From Pseudanabaena sp. ABRG5-3 (GTDB taxonomy: Bacteria > Cyanobacteriota > Cyanobacteriia > Pseudanabaenales > Pseudanabaenaceae), in assembly GCF_003967015.1 (NCBI RefSeq), contig NZ_AP017560.1, positions 4,276,048 to 4,340,047 on the forward strand: a DNA stretch of 64,000 nt, in the 5' to 3' direction. Position 1 is the stretch's first letter, and each line of letters begins with the position of its first letter. Positions 34,390 through 43,918 of the stretch are shown in pieces. A model generated the notes under the pieces. That model did no database searches. It saw only the letters and a list, made by a program, of their open reading frames with translations, and was not told the origin of the DNA. The position numbers and the translations under genes are program-made.

Positions 34390-35328
34390 ATGCAGATCAC
34401 TTTTCTCGGTACTAGTTCGGGGGTTCCCACTCGCGGACGCAATGTCTCTAGTGTGGCAGTGCGTTTACCTCAACGTGCTGAGGTATGGTTGCTCGACTGC
34501 GGCGAGGCAACCCAACACCAGTTACTCCGAAGTGATGTGAAAATTAGCCAAATTACCAAAATTTTCATCACGCATATGCATGGTGATCATATTTTTGGTT
34601 TACCAGGGTTATTAGCAAGTTGTGGCATGGCAGGTAATGTCAGCCATATTGATATTTATGGCCCATCAGGTTTGGGGGAATATCTTGATGCTTGTTTACG
34701 CTATAGCGAGACAAGACTCTCATATTCGATCAAAGTGCATCGAGTGAAGACGGGGATCGTCTGCGAAGATTCCGAGTTTTATGTAATGGCGGCTCCTCTT
34801 AAGCATAAGGTGACGGCGCATGGCTATCGTTTGGTAGAACGCGATCGCGCAGGTAAGTTTGATGTCGATAAGGCGATCGCGATGAATATTCCTGCGGGTC
34901 CAATTTTTGGTGAATTAAAACAGGGCAAAATGGTCACTCTGCCCGATGGACGCAAAATCGATGGTAAAGAATTCTGCGGCGCTCCTCAGATTGGGCGGAA
35001 GATTGCCTATTGCACGGATACGATTTTTTGTGATAGTTCGGTGGAGTTGGCGCAAAATGCTGATGTTCTCATCCATGAAACTACTTTCGCTCATCAAGAT
35101 TCCGATATGGCTTTTCAGCGTTTGCACTCCACTAGCACGATGGCTGCCCAAGTAGCACTTTTGGCGAATGTGAAGCAATTAATCATGACCCATTTCAGTC
35201 CCCGCTATGCCCCTGGCAATGCGATTCTACTGGAAGATTTGGTGAATGAGGCAAGGATGATTTTTGCCAATACTATCCCTGCCCATGATTTCATGACCTA
35301 TGAAATAGCTCCTTCTCATTCATCCTAA
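34390..35328 (+). CDS. rnz: Ribonuclease Z
   Basis: 312 residues, usual length for the short form. Metallo-beta-lactamase fold with MQITFLGTSSGVPTRGRNVS at the start, ITHMHGDHIFGLPG metal site, KHKVTAHGYRLVERDR, YCTDT and a late THFSPRY. It trims the 3' end of tRNA precursors. The tRNA-Pro in this window has no encoded CCA, so it would need such processing before CCA addition. Confidence 0.96.
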   Translation: MQITFLGTSSGVPTRGRNVSSVAVRLPQRAEVWLLDCGEATQHQLLRSDVKISQITKIFITHMHGDHIFGLPGLLASCGMAGNVSHIDIYGPSGLGEYLDACLRYSETRLSYSIKVHRVKTGIVCEDSEFYVMAAPLKHKVTAHGYRLVERDRAGKFDVDKAIAMNIPAGPIFGELKQGKMVTLPDGRKIDGKEFCGAPQIGRKIAYCTDTIFCDSSVELAQNADVLIHETTFAHQDSDMAFQRLHSTSTMAAQVALLANVKQLIMTHFSPRYAPGNAILLEDLVNEARMIFANTIPAHDFMTYEIAPSHSS

Positions 35329-35453
35329 AAAACTGCTTGTTGATTTTAATCCCGCGCTCTCTCTATGTACCAATTAATCCCTCAATATGCTGTAAAAGAG
35401 ATCGCCTCTAATCAATATCAACAAACAGCGATCGCCGACTTACTTTCAAAAAA

Positions 35454-35792
35454 TCATTCATTCAAATCAATCAAAGATAACTTGACACAATTTCTAATAC
35501 CTTTCCAATCTTGTTCCGACAACTTTCCAATGATTAGAAAATTAGCTGATGGAGGCAATGTCACAATAAAACTACGAAAAACAGATGCAACTCTCAATCC
35601 TGATAGTTGCCAATCCTGAAGTACATAATCTGTAGCACCTAAATTTTTTGTCTGCGAGGTTATAAGCCCAACAATTACATCAGGACGGTTTGTATGATAT
35701 ATCTCTGAAGATAAGATGACTGCGGGACGACGTTTGATGCCTGTAACAGCAGGAAAATCAACGGTTACTACATCACCAGATTTCACTTTCAC
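35454..35792 (-). CDS. MazF/PemK-like toxin
   Basis: 112 residues. MKVKSGDVVTVDFPAVTGIK, RRPAVILSSEIYH, LITSQTKNLGATDYVLQDW and LRVASVFRSFIVTLP match the MazF/PemK endoribonuclease fold. Overlaps its upstream partner by 4 bp (ATGA). Both appear intact. Confidence 0.9.
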   Translation of the reverse strand: MKVKSGDVVTVDFPAVTGIKRRPAVILSSEIYHTNRPDVIVGLITSQTKNLGATDYVLQDWQLSGLRVASVFRSFIVTLPPSANFLIIGKLSEQDWKGIRNCVKLSLIDLNE

Positions 35793-36013
35793 TCAACTAT
35801 CTCCTCATCGTCAAGAAAAGAAGTTGCAGCATATTGCATGGAAAAAGAAGCTAAATCTAATTGATCCTGATCTGTCCAAGTATCGCTATCATCAATAACA
35901 GCAATATTTTGTTTAACTAAGCCGTTAAGAATTAGTGTTGCTAACTGTAGTCTTTCGGTTGGTGGCAGATTGGAAATGACTTGTGTATAGATTTCCTGAA
36001 CAGCTTTTGGCAT
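35789..36013 (-). CDS. Antitoxin of the MazF-like pair
   Basis: 74 residues. MPKAVQEIYTQVISNLPPTE, RLQLATLILNGLV and an acidic C-terminus DDEEIVE. It resembles the small helical proteins encoded before PemK/MazF toxins in cyanobacteria. DNA-binding fold not evident; function assigned mainly from position and overlap with the toxin. Confidence 0.75.
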   Translation of the reverse strand: MPKAVQEIYTQVISNLPPTERLQLATLILNGLVKQNIAVIDDSDTWTDQDQLDLASFSMQYAATSFLDDEEIVE

Positions 36014-36259
36014 AAGACTTTTTTAAAAGACTACATACATTCTAATTCGTGAGCGCCCCAATTAAAATCAACAGCCAGCGATCGCCCTTTCATTTCTCCA
36101 CCACAAAGCGATCACCAGCAAATATCAGTGACTAGCAATCTCCAACTTTCTTATAAAAATAAAGTGATCGCTGACAATCAAATAGCTAATATAAAACTTA
36201 ATAAGAATGTTAATATAACTATAAATGTGTAAATCCTAATAATTGAGAGAGGTTTACTT

Positions 36260-36310
36260 GTGGCTAATAAAAGTTCTAAAAAAGGTGAAGATAATCTTTA
36301 TCAGAAAAAT
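36260..36310 (+). pseudogene. 5' fragment of the IS-interrupted ATPase gene
   Basis: A GTG at 36260 lies 8 bp after GAGAGAGG and opens MANKSSKKGEDNLYQKN. The IS target duplication CTAAG (36311-36315) interrupts it. Joining across the insertion with one CTAAG puts this piece one base out of frame with the downstream part, so either a further frameshift exists or this is not the native start. Confidence 0.5.
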
Positions 36311-37372
36311 CTAAGTACAGGACAAAAATTTAATGGAGTTAAAGAAGGCTTGGGAATTGAGATGTAAGTCAAAGATGAAGTGACGCAGGAAATCAAAACC
36401 AAGACGAAAAATACTTTTAGGTAAGCGACCATGTTTTTTAGGTTTGAGGGGATTGATTTGAGCAAGCCAAAGCCCAGAAGAAAAAGCCCAACATAAAGCC
36501 AGAGTTAGTAAAGCAATAAGTTTAGAAAGGCGTTCAGGGTGTTGAATGTGAGTAGCCTCCAAACAAAAGCCACGAGATTTAAAACACCCAAATAAAGTCT
36601 CAATCGCCCAACGCTTAGCATAGTCAGCAATAGCCCTATTATGGTCATGAGCAGTGGCAACAATTAACAAATCACCATCATCAAGACGCATAGCCGCAAT
36701 ATAAAGCCAATGTTGCCAAACTAGTCTGGGCTTGGACAATACTTTTGATTGACCAACTTGGAGATCTTGGAAACAAACATCAGCCCGTAGTTGTTTCTGC
36801 CCATCATCAAGCAAGGTGTTTTTGCGAATACGGATACGAAAACGGGTAGATGGGTCACAAAGCAAGTAATCAAACCATTCTTCCCCCACAAATTCACGGT
36901 CTGCGGTCAAAAAGTCGATTTTGCCGTCTCCAAATATTTCCAGAAATCGATTACACAATTCACATCGTTCACGGGTGTTCGAGTTACCTTTTTTGTCCAG
37001 CATCATCCATACCAACGGGAAGGCGATACCGTGATGCACTACTCCCAAGGTCAGCACATTAAACACCATCTTGCCGAATTTCCAATCGGTGCGGTCGATG
37101 GAAATTACCCATGGTTCGGGTATTTTCATCACTTTGACGACCATTAAAGCGATGCTTTCATAGTCCACTTCAAACTCTCGAAAAAATCTCTGTAACCGCT
37201 TATAGTGCGATTCGACTTTGGCTTTACCACTAAATCCTGTAGCGATTTCGGTTAGGTTTACTGTCTTTACTCGCATTAGTGCAATCAAGAACATCGATAC
37301 AAATGCTAGTCTTGCTCCATTCCATTGCAGATGCTCATGCAACTTTTCGCGAAATAGGTTAATCTCTTTCAC
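36311..37372 (-). CDS. IS4-family transposase
   Basis: 353 residues. DDE residues in ISIDRTDWKFG and FLTADREFVGEEW, and the IS4 YREK-type motif YAKRWAIETLFGCFKSRG. Full length, no disruption, so possibly active. The ORF leaves the element at its right (transposase 3') end: the last Thr codon spans the IS border and the TAG stop is supplied by the duplicated target CTAAG. The start lies about 75 bp inside the opposite end. Confidence 0.93.
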   Translation of the reverse strand: MKEINLFREKLHEHLQWNGARLAFVSMFLIALMRVKTVNLTEIATGFSGKAKVESHYKRLQRFFREFEVDYESIALMVVKVMKIPEPWVISIDRTDWKFGKMVFNVLTLGVVHHGIAFPLVWMMLDKKGNSNTRERCELCNRFLEIFGDGKIDFLTADREFVGEEWFDYLLCDPSTRFRIRIRKNTLLDDGQKQLRADVCFQDLQVGQSKVLSKPRLVWQHWLYIAAMRLDDGDLLIVATAHDHNRAIADYAKRWAIETLFGCFKSRGFCLEATHIQHPERLSKLIALLTLALCWAFSSGLWLAQINPLKPKKHGRLPKSIFRLGFDFLRHFIFDLHLNSQAFFNSIKFLSCT

Positions 37373-37446
37373 AGGGGTTTTATTTGTGATGTGGTTATCT
37401 TTTATAAAACCCCTTCCTCTCTACTTTTGCAACTTTTTGTCCTGTA
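36316..37446 (-). mobile_element. IS4-type insertion sequence, 1131 bp
   Basis: Terminal inverted repeats TACAGGACAAAAA (36316-36328) and TTTTTGTCCTGTA (37434-37446), perfect over 13 bp. Flanked by a 5-bp duplication CTAAG at 36311-36315 and 37447-37451. It contains one transposase gene on the minus strand and is inserted in the ATPase gene 36260/37447-39251. The perfect ends and duplication suggest recent insertion. Confidence 0.93.
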
Positions 37447-39251
37447 CTAAGCAGAAAAATAAAAAGCAACTCTCTCTATTTGATATAGTACCTGAAGAAA
37501 ACAGCCCTCTAATTGAGAAAAGCAAAGATGATTTACCTCAATTGAATGTTCCAAATTCACTTTTAAATACTCAAGCAGATAAAAATAATCTTGAAATTAC
37601 TGAAGATTCAGTATTATTCTTGCCTGAGACATATGAGTCAATCGTAAAGAAAATAGGAAGAGATAATGCTAGGCTTGCTGACTTTGTTATTCCTGTAACA
37701 CAGTTTGAGAAAAAGATTATTCAAATACTTGCTGATATTAGCACTGCTGGATACTTAGTATTTTTATACGGTGTCTCAGGGGTAGGTAAGTCTACTTTTA
37801 CAGGTTCCTTAAAGCTACAAAGATACATACCAGTTCAAAAAATTGTATCCATTGATGCTAGTGAATTAGATAGAAATACTGATCATCCTAAATTAAAACT
37901 TTTATTAGAAAATATCCGACTGGAAGCTGAAAGCTTCTTTAAAGATAATGATGAGAAATCTACTGACGACAAATTATGTATAGTTATTGAATATCTAGAA
38001 AATTTAGAAGATGAAGATCAAAATAAAGTTATATCTTTTTTTAGAGATCTAAATCAATTTTTACGTAAATATGGCGTTTTAATTATTTGGCCAATTACAG
38101 AAAAATCTTACTTGCGAAAAATGCAAGACTACGCGAAAAGCTTCTCTAGTACAATTTTTCATGATCGAACGCCATTTATTGATTTTACGGGGCCTTCAAT
38201 TGATGATTATCCAACTATTGCTAAGAAGACAATCATGTTTTTCAATAGTGGAAAAAGTTGTTATGAATTTCAATTAAATGATGATGATCTTGAAAAGTTA
38301 AAGCAAGATTATCTAAAAAAGCCTAAAGAAAAGCATTTAATTAGGGATTATTTGCGGGATGTAAAAAAATTATGGCAGGACAGGACGGATTATCTTGCTC
38401 AAGTTGTGAGTAAAATTCCAAAGCCAATGGAAGTATGGTTTATATTCGCTTATCCTCATGCTGAGGGCGTGGTCGCAGGGTTTGCTAAAAAAACTCCTGA
38501 TATTCCTAATGAGATGTGGAACGCAGACTATAGATCTCTTAATGCCTATATTAATGACAATAATCAAAGAAAAGCTGCATGGAGCAGTGAAAGACTTACT
38601 TTTGCTCTTACCAGTACAATGTTAACAACTAAAATCATGTACTTACCAACCAACGCTCTAATATCCTGTATTGCCGCTTATGCGAATGATGCAAATCTTA
38701 AAATTAGCAAAGACGATTTGTTGGATGAGAATAAATTTAATATTCCAGCAGCTTGGTTTCAGAAGTACGCAGCTAAGAAAACACTAAGAAGTACACCATT
38801 ATATTTACAAATTTTAGAACTTCAAACATCTGGTAATCCTAACTCATTAGGTAAACCTAAATTTACAGCAGGTAAGAGAAAAAGCGGTAAAGTTGTAGAA
38901 GGACTTACAAATGCAACACAGGCTTTTGAAAAGTTTAATGAAAAAATATCTGCCAAAAACTCAAAGAAGATGAGCGATAATTCATTAAATAAATCTATTT
39001 GCCTAGCTTTGAGAGATGTATTGGAAGACTATGAAAATATTTCTGTTGAATCAGAGCAAGTTCATCCATATTTAGAACATATCAAACCTGATGTTTTAAT
39101 ACAAATGCAAGAGAAGATCATATGTGTTGAAATGTGCTATACCAGTGATAATACCCCAGGATACCTTGCAGATTATGTATTAAGGAAGTTGAACACTTAT
39201 ATGAACCAACTTCAATTTAAATTTGGAATTGATCCTGCTTCAAAAAAGTAA
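37447..39251 (+). pseudogene. IS-disrupted P-loop ATPase with C-terminal nuclease-like motif
   Basis: The frame is open from inside the IS, but host sequence starts at 37447, giving about 600 residues. After QLSLFDIVPEENS and a linker comes an AAA-like ATPase: Walker A GVSGVGKST, a Walker B-like LCIVIEYLENLEDED and IIWPITEKSYLRK. The middle is helical. The end, KPDVLIQMQEKIICVEMCY, looks like a PD-(D/E)XK active-site strand pair, although the usual lysine is replaced (E-M-C). No ATG precedes the P-loop, so a normal product is not expected unless transcription and translation start in or before the IS. An ATPase-nuclease pair would fit a defence role; this is inference. Confidence 0.7.
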
Positions 39252-39298
39252 ATATTCAAGCAATATTCTAATAATTGTAGAATAGGTTAATCTTTTGT

Positions 39299-39532
39299 AT
39301 GAAAAATAGAGTAACTATTCATCCAGATATTTGTAATGGGCGACCAATTATCGCTCATACTCGAATTACAGTCTAGACAATAATGGAATTTTTGGGTGTA
39401 GGGGATTCGATTGAAGAAGTACTTGAGGAATATCCATATCTAACAAGGGAAGATATTTATGTCTGTATGCAATTTGCATCAAAATTAATAGCAAAACACT
39501 ATGAAGTGATAGAAATTATAGAAATTGTATAA
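39299..39532 (+). pseudogene. DUF433 gene with a nonsense codon
   Basis: Reads MKNRVTIHPDICNGRPIIAH, TRITV, an in-frame TAG at 39374-39376, then TIMEFLGVGDSIEEVLEEYP and LTREDIYVCMQFASKLIA. Both halves are in the same frame and together make a full 77-codon DUF433 domain. No PIN-like partner follows. This is a dead antitoxin of the kind also seen at 7188-7484. Confidence 0.85.
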
Positions 39533-39558
39533 ACGGATTTTTATTTTTAGAAATTATT

Positions 39559-39804
39559 TTACTTAGATTCTTTTTTAAGCCCAGTAATACCTATAACTGC
39601 GAAGGTTGATGCAACTGTCACTTTTATGCCAACAATTACCCAAAAGGAGACTGGTTGATCTACTCGCGTAATCGGATTGCTCTGAGGCTTTGCAACAATC
39701 TGCCCAATCATCAATTCGTAAATGACTACGCCAAAAATTATAACTGCTCCGATGAGTTGCCAACCACTTACACCTATCTTCCGATTCATGTCATCTTTCA
39801 GCAT
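39559..39804 (-). CDS. Hypothetical small membrane protein
   Basis: 81 residues, or 76 if the second ATG at 39789 is used. Two hydrophobic segments (WQLIGAVIIFGVVIYELMIG; VIVGIKVTVASTFAVIGITG) around a short polar loop, with a lysine-rich end. No recognised family. It reads away from the RuBisCO genes' terminator on the same strand. Confidence 0.5.
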   Translation of the reverse strand: MLKDDMNRKIGVSGWQLIGAVIIFGVVIYELMIGQIVAKPQSNPITRVDQPVSFWVIVGIKVTVASTFAVIGITGLKKESK

Positions 39805-39833
39805 CCAAAACCTTTAATTTCTAACCATAAAAC

Positions 39834-39862
39834 AAAAGAGCCCCGCAATGCGGGGCTTTTTT
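39834..39862. terminator. Terminator after rbcS
   Basis: AAAAGAGCCCCGC-AAT-GCGGGGCTTTTTT. Strong GC stem with T-runs on both sides, 13 bp after the rbcS stop (minus strand). Confidence 0.85.
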
Positions 39863-39874
39863 GTTTTTTAAAGC

Positions 39875-40210
39875 TTAGTAACGAGCGCTGTTAGGCTTGT
39901 GTACGATGAAGCTTTGGACTTGGCACTGCTTGATGTTGTCAAAAGCTACAACGCGAATGAAAGAACCGGGGTAGCTAGAGCGGCAAGCTTGAACTTCGCT
40001 CAAAACTTCTTGAGGAGTTCTAGCGTTGAACAAGGGCAACTTCCAAAGAGTCCAGTAGTGAATCGCAGGATCGGAATCTTCGTTAAATTCGATCGCAGGA
40101 TAGAAACCTTGCTTCAAGGTGTACTCGATTTGACGAGTGATTTGAGCATCGCTCAAAGGGGGAAGGTAGGAAAGAGTTTCGTAACGACGCTCTTTTGGTA
40201 AAGTTTGCAT
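39875..40210 (-). CDS. rbcS: RuBisCO small subunit
   Basis: 111 residues. [36 protein letters not shown] and [19 protein letters not shown] are diagnostic of form IB small subunits. Last gene of rbcL-rbcX-rbcS. It assembles with RbcL into the L8S8 enzyme in carboxysomes. Confidence 0.98.
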   Translation of the reverse strand: MQTLPKERRYETLSYLPPLSDAQITRQIEYTLKQGFYPAIEFNEDSDPAIHYWTLWKLPLFNARTPQEVLSEVQACRSSYPGSFIRVVAFDNIKQCQVQSFIVHKPNSARY

Positions 40211-40250
40211 TATTTCCTCGCGATTGAAATTAAATTGCTATTGATTTGGG

Positions 40251-40739
40251 CTATTGATTTGCTTCCGTAGAAGCGCGATCGCCATCAACATCTGAGTCTG
40301 CAACTGCTTCGGGAGGATTACCGACACTATCTTCTGAAATAGGTTCTTTATTTTCCACATCAGAATCTAGATTCTCACATTCCGCATATCCTTCAGAAGC
40401 CTGAACGCTCATGATGCGCTCAAAATGCCGACGACGAAGCTGCATATTTGATTGTTGAATACCTGTACGGGTCATTTCTGGCAAAAAATCTAAAATCTCA
40501 TTTGCTAGATGTTCTCGCACAGTCATCACTCGAAAAGCCATTTCTTGATGAACTTCAAATAAGTCTTTGATGTAAAGCTCGCCATTCTGGAGTCTTTCGC
40601 GCGTCGAGAATTGGTTAAACCAAAGAGCCTTTAACTTATCAGTTTCCTCCAATTGCTCGGCAATAGTCTTAACAGCCTCGAAGGTCAAAAAATTGATCAA
40701 CATATTGGCTGTGGACTTAGTACTGCGCTTAATATCCAT
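40251..40739 (-). CDS. rbcX: RuBisCO assembly chaperone RbcX
   Basis: 162 residues. RbcX core ~1-125: STKSTANMLINFLTFEAVKT, NQFSTRERLQNGELYIKDLF and RVMTVREHLANEILDFLPEM. RbcX binds the RbcL C-terminal tail during assembly. The last ~35 residues are an acidic, low-complexity extension, longer than the usual RbcX tail. It lies between rbcL and rbcS. Confidence 0.96.
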   Translation of the reverse strand: MDIKRSTKSTANMLINFLTFEAVKTIAEQLEETDKLKALWFNQFSTRERLQNGELYIKDLFEVHQEMAFRVMTVREHLANEILDFLPEMTRTGIQQSNMQLRRRHFERIMSVQASEGYAECENLDSDVENKEPISEDSVGNPPEAVADSDVDGDRASTEANQ

Positions 40740-40763
40740 AGGCTGAATTCACCAAGATTTTGT

Positions 40764-40794
40764 TTGCAAGAATGGGCTATGCCCATTCTTGCAA
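40764..40794. terminator. Hairpin between rbcL and rbcX
   Basis: TTGCAAGAATGGGC-TAT-GCCCATTCTTGCAA, perfect 14-bp arms, 11 bp after the rbcL stop (minus strand). No T-run follows, so it may be a processing or partial-attenuation hairpin giving more rbcL than rbcXS RNA. Function inferred. Confidence 0.65.
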
Positions 40795-40805
40795 CGGCAG
40801 ATCGA

Positions 40806-42236
40806 TTAGAGAGTATCCATTGCTTCAAACTCGAACTTGATTTCCTTCCAAAGTTCAAGAGCAGCATTCAATTCAGGAGACCAACGACCAGCTTCACGGA
40901 GGATGTCGCCACCTTCACGCATCATGTCGCGACCTTCGTTACGAGCTTGGATACAAGCTTCGAGAGCAACACGGTTAGCGGTTGCGCCAGGAGCAGCACC
41001 CCATGGGTGACCCAAAGTACCACCACCGAACTGTAAGCAAGAGTCATCGCCGAAGATTTCAACGAGCGCAGGCATGTGCCATACGTGGATACCACCCGAA
41101 GCAACGGGAAGTACACCAGGCATAGAAGCCCAATCTTGAGTGAAGTAGATACCACGATCGCGATCGAGTTCGATATGGTCTTCACGCATTAGGTCAACAA
41201 AGCCCATGGTGATGCCCTTTTCGCCTTCGAGCTTACCAACAACGGTTCCAGAGTGGAGGTGATCACCACCAGACATACGAAGGCACTTAGCCAAAACGCG
41301 GAAGTGAATCCCGTGGGTCTTTTGACGGTCGATAACCGCGTGCATAGCGCGGTGAATGTGCAAGAGCAAGCCATTTTCGCGGCAGTACTTAGCAAGAGAG
41401 GTGTTAGCTGTGAAACCACCAGTCAAGAAGTCATGCATGATGATTGGTGTACCAATTTCCTTAGCGAAAGCTGCACGTTCCATCATTTGTTCAGATGTAG
41501 GCGCAGTTACGTTGAGGTAGTGACCCTTGATTTCGCCAGTTTCAGCTTGGGCTTTTTCGATTGCTTCTTGTACAAACAGGAAGCGATCGCGCCAGCGCAT
41601 GAAAGGCTGAGAGTTAATGTTTTCGTCGTCTTTGGTGAAGTCCAAACCGCCGCGTAGACATTCGTATACTGCACGACCGTAGTTCTTCGCAGAAAGACCT
41701 AATTTAGGCTTAATGGTACAACCCAATAGAGGACGACCGTACTTGTTCAACTTGTCGCGCTCAACTTGGATACCGTGAGGAGGTCCTTGGAATGTCTTCA
41801 AGTATGCAATAGGTACGCGGATGTCTTCTAGACGAAGTGCGCGAAGAGCTTTGAAACCAAATACGTTACCAACCAATGAGGTTAGCAAGTTGGTTACAGA
41901 ACCTTCTTCAAACAAATCTAGAGGATATGCGATGTAAGCAATATATTGATTGTCTTCGTTAGGTACTGGCTCGACATCATAGCAGCGACCTTTGTAGCGA
42001 TCGAGGTCGGTCAACAAGTCTGTCCATACAGTAGTCCATGTACCAGTAGAAGATTCTGCGGCAACTGCTGCTGCTGCTTCTTCGGGAGGTACGCCTGGTT
42101 GAGGCACGAAGCGGAAAGCTGCGAGAAGGTCAGTATCTCTGGGTGTGTAATCGGGGGTATAGTACTTTAGTTTATAGTCCTGAACACCAGCGTCGTACCC
42201 AGCCTTGGCTTTAGACTGTGTTTTTGAGTAAGACAT
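40806..42236 (-). CDS. rbcL: RuBisCO large subunit, form IB
   Basis: 476 residues from the ATG at 42236, where [17 protein letters not shown] matches cyanobacterial RbcL. The frame is open 99 bp further upstream, but that extension is not RbcL-like, and AAGGAG lies 7 bp before the chosen ATG. Active-site sequences: [31 protein letters not shown] (carbamylated Lys), and loop 6 [14 protein letters not shown]. The enzyme fixes CO2 in the Calvin cycle. Confidence 0.98.
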   Translation of the reverse strand: MSYSKTQSKAKAGYDAGVQDYKLKYYTPDYTPRDTDLLAAFRFVPQPGVPPEEAAAAVAAESSTGTWTTVWTDLLTDLDRYKGRCYDVEPVPNEDNQYIAYIAYPLDLFEEGSVTNLLTSLVGNVFGFKALRALRLEDIRVPIAYLKTFQGPPHGIQVERDKLNKYGRPLLGCTIKPKLGLSAKNYGRAVYECLRGGLDFTKDDENINSQPFMRWRDRFLFVQEAIEKAQAETGEIKGHYLNVTAPTSEQMMERAAFAKEIGTPIIMHDFLTGGFTANTSLAKYCRENGLLLHIHRAMHAVIDRQKTHGIHFRVLAKCLRMSGGDHLHSGTVVGKLEGEKGITMGFVDLMREDHIELDRDRGIYFTQDWASMPGVLPVASGGIHVWHMPALVEIFGDDSCLQFGGGTLGHPWGAAPGATANRVALEACIQARNEGRDMMREGGDILREAGRWSPELNAALELWKEIKFEFEAMDTL

Positions 42237-43093
42237 TAATATCTCCTTACTAGAGTTAAATTGAGAATCGTTTAAATTTCCACCATTCGTCCTATGGCAG
42301 TTTGCTCCCGTGAGAGTGCGTAAGGCAAAAATCATGCCTCAAGACTCAAAACGATGATTGACAGTAATCAAGACTGAAAGGCAAGCTTTGGAACTGAAAA
42401 ATGAGAAAAATTTTTGGTTCTGTGCATCACTGAGTCTTAAAACTGGGTTGCCCGCAAACTGCACGGGGCGCTGCAAAAAAACTTAAGAGGCAGAGTCAAA
42501 GAGTCAAATCAGATATCTCTTTATTTGGCTTTTTGGTGCTGGCTCCTTGGTGGAACATTTTTTGCTTTATATAAGTTAATCCTATCAGGAATTCTTCGTG
42601 TGAAGCCCTTGAGTGATGTCTTTAATTTAAACATAAAGTGCGTATCTACATTTACTTTTTTTTGAAAAAAATTTTTTGAAAAGCACCTTTTTTAGTTATA
42701 AATTCATATAAAAAATTTATATCACTCTAATAAGCTAGATATATCCTCTAGTACTTGTTTGCAATTGTTTTGATTGGATCTATTTACTCAAACTCTTGCC
42801 AGATAGGTACTTGGGCAACAATATAGCAGTCAATTTATATTAATAAAACTAAGTATCTATTCTTTGATTTTGGGGATCAACTGGTACAGTGTTAGACTAA
42901 AAATGTTATGAATAGACGGCAATTTTAACAGTATTAAAACAATATTAGAAATCCTAATAGCAGATATATAAATAGAAAATCAATCAATTTTGATTGGACT
43001 TTGTTATCAAGTTAGCCATCGATTTAAACAGAGTATTTCTACTCATTGCTATTATTGCCAAACTCAGAAGGGGGAAGAGTGACTCCTTAGCGT
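42237..43093. other. Long rbcL upstream region
   Basis: 857 bp without a convincing gene. It presumably contains the rbcL promoter and a long leader. One candidate NtcA-type site is listed separately. The stretch is AT-rich, with runs of T/A around 42655-42720. No RNA gene recognised. Confidence 0.6.
42642..42655. promoter_or_regulatory. GTAN8TAC match upstream of rbcL
   Basis: GTA-TCTACATT-TAC fits the NtcA consensus exactly, about 406 bp before the rbcL ATG. NtcA binding to rbcL promoters is known from Anabaena. One chance match per few kb is expected, so this is only suggestive. Confidence 0.3.
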
Positions 43094-43855
43094 TTAGCGG
43101 ATTTGCTGATTCAGCCATGACAACAGCACTTGCTCTAGGGTTTGGTTATTTTTGTGCATTTCCTGCTTGACCCATTGGGCGATCGCATCGATTGCCGAGA
43201 AATTAGCCCCTGCTTTCCATTTGACATCGATACCCATAGAGGTAAGATGTGAGCCTTCGAGGGTTTGTAAGCTAACGGTTTTCGGAAATTTTTGCTTGAG
43301 GATTTGGGCTAGGGTCGAAATTTCATCGATATCATCGTCGATAAATTTGACTAATAAGTTATGGGTGGTTTGGTAATTGGCGCTAACTAACTGCTCAGTT
43401 TCCTTGGGGGTGGGGGTGAACTCCATTGATGACATTTCAGGGATAGTGTTGGAGAGTTCTTTAAAAAAAGGAATCGAGCGATCGGCGCTGTAGTTGTTAT
43501 AGGCGATGTAAATATTGCCTGCACGGGTGGGTTTATAAAGACTATTAATTAATAGATGAATTTTGCAGCCCATACTATGCCCCATGCCAAATACGGGGAA
43601 ATAATCAAGAAATAGTTTGCTGCGTGCCTTGCGAAAAGAGGTATGTACGTCACGGGCAATTTGGCGATGGTCAAAGGTGTTGTTTAGGAATGGGGTTGCC
43701 ACGATCGCATAGTTATTCTGAGCAAGTTGCTCTAGCACACGACTATAGGTAACATGGGGCGCAGCCGCAAAAAATGCGCCACCGAGAAAGTGAATTACAC
43801 CTTTGGGTTTAGCTGGAGTCAAAACCCAATTTTCTTCAACCTGCTTCCATTGCAT
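43094..43855 (-). CDS. DUF1350 family alpha/beta-hydrolase-like protein
   Basis: 253 residues. Begins MQWKQVEENWVLTPAKPKGV, HFLGGAFFAAAPHVTYSRVL, and has the nucleophile-elbow-like GMGHSMGCKIHLL near 90-102. This pattern is the DUF1350 family conserved in cyanobacteria and plastids. The GHSMG motif suggests a hydrolase, but no substrate is known. Divergent from the SBF transporter gene, with 63 bp between starts. Confidence 0.88.
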   Translation of the reverse strand: MQWKQVEENWVLTPAKPKGVIHFLGGAFFAAAPHVTYSRVLEQLAQNNYAIVATPFLNNTFDHRQIARDVHTSFRKARSKLFLDYFPVFGMGHSMGCKIHLLINSLYKPTRAGNIYIAYNNYSADRSIPFFKELSNTIPEMSSMEFTPTPKETEQLVSANYQTTHNLLVKFIDDDIDEISTLAQILKQKFPKTVSLQTLEGSHLTSMGIDVKWKAGANFSAIDAIAQWVKQEMHKNNQTLEQVLLSWLNQQIR

Positions 43856-43918
43856 TGGTTTAGCTACTATTTGTGTTTTACACTTCTTTACATCTCTCCT
43901 ATCTTAATCAATTCACCC

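Noticed and set aside
35365-35619. Plus-strand ORF of 84 codons
   Set aside because: It lies antisense to the well-supported MazF-like gene and resembles nothing known.
37218-37446. Upstream extension of the ATPase ORF into the IS
   Set aside because: These codons are antisense to the transposase and encode nothing family-like; the open frame is a by-product of the insertion.
42237-42335. 99-bp N-terminal extension of rbcL
   Set aside because: RbcL homology begins at MSYSKTQ, with a good ribosome-binding site before the ATG at 42236; the extension is not RbcL-like.
43754-43918. N-terminal extension of the SBF transporter
   Set aside because: It overlaps the start of the divergent DUF1350 gene and has no transporter-like sequence; ATG 43919 is the better start.
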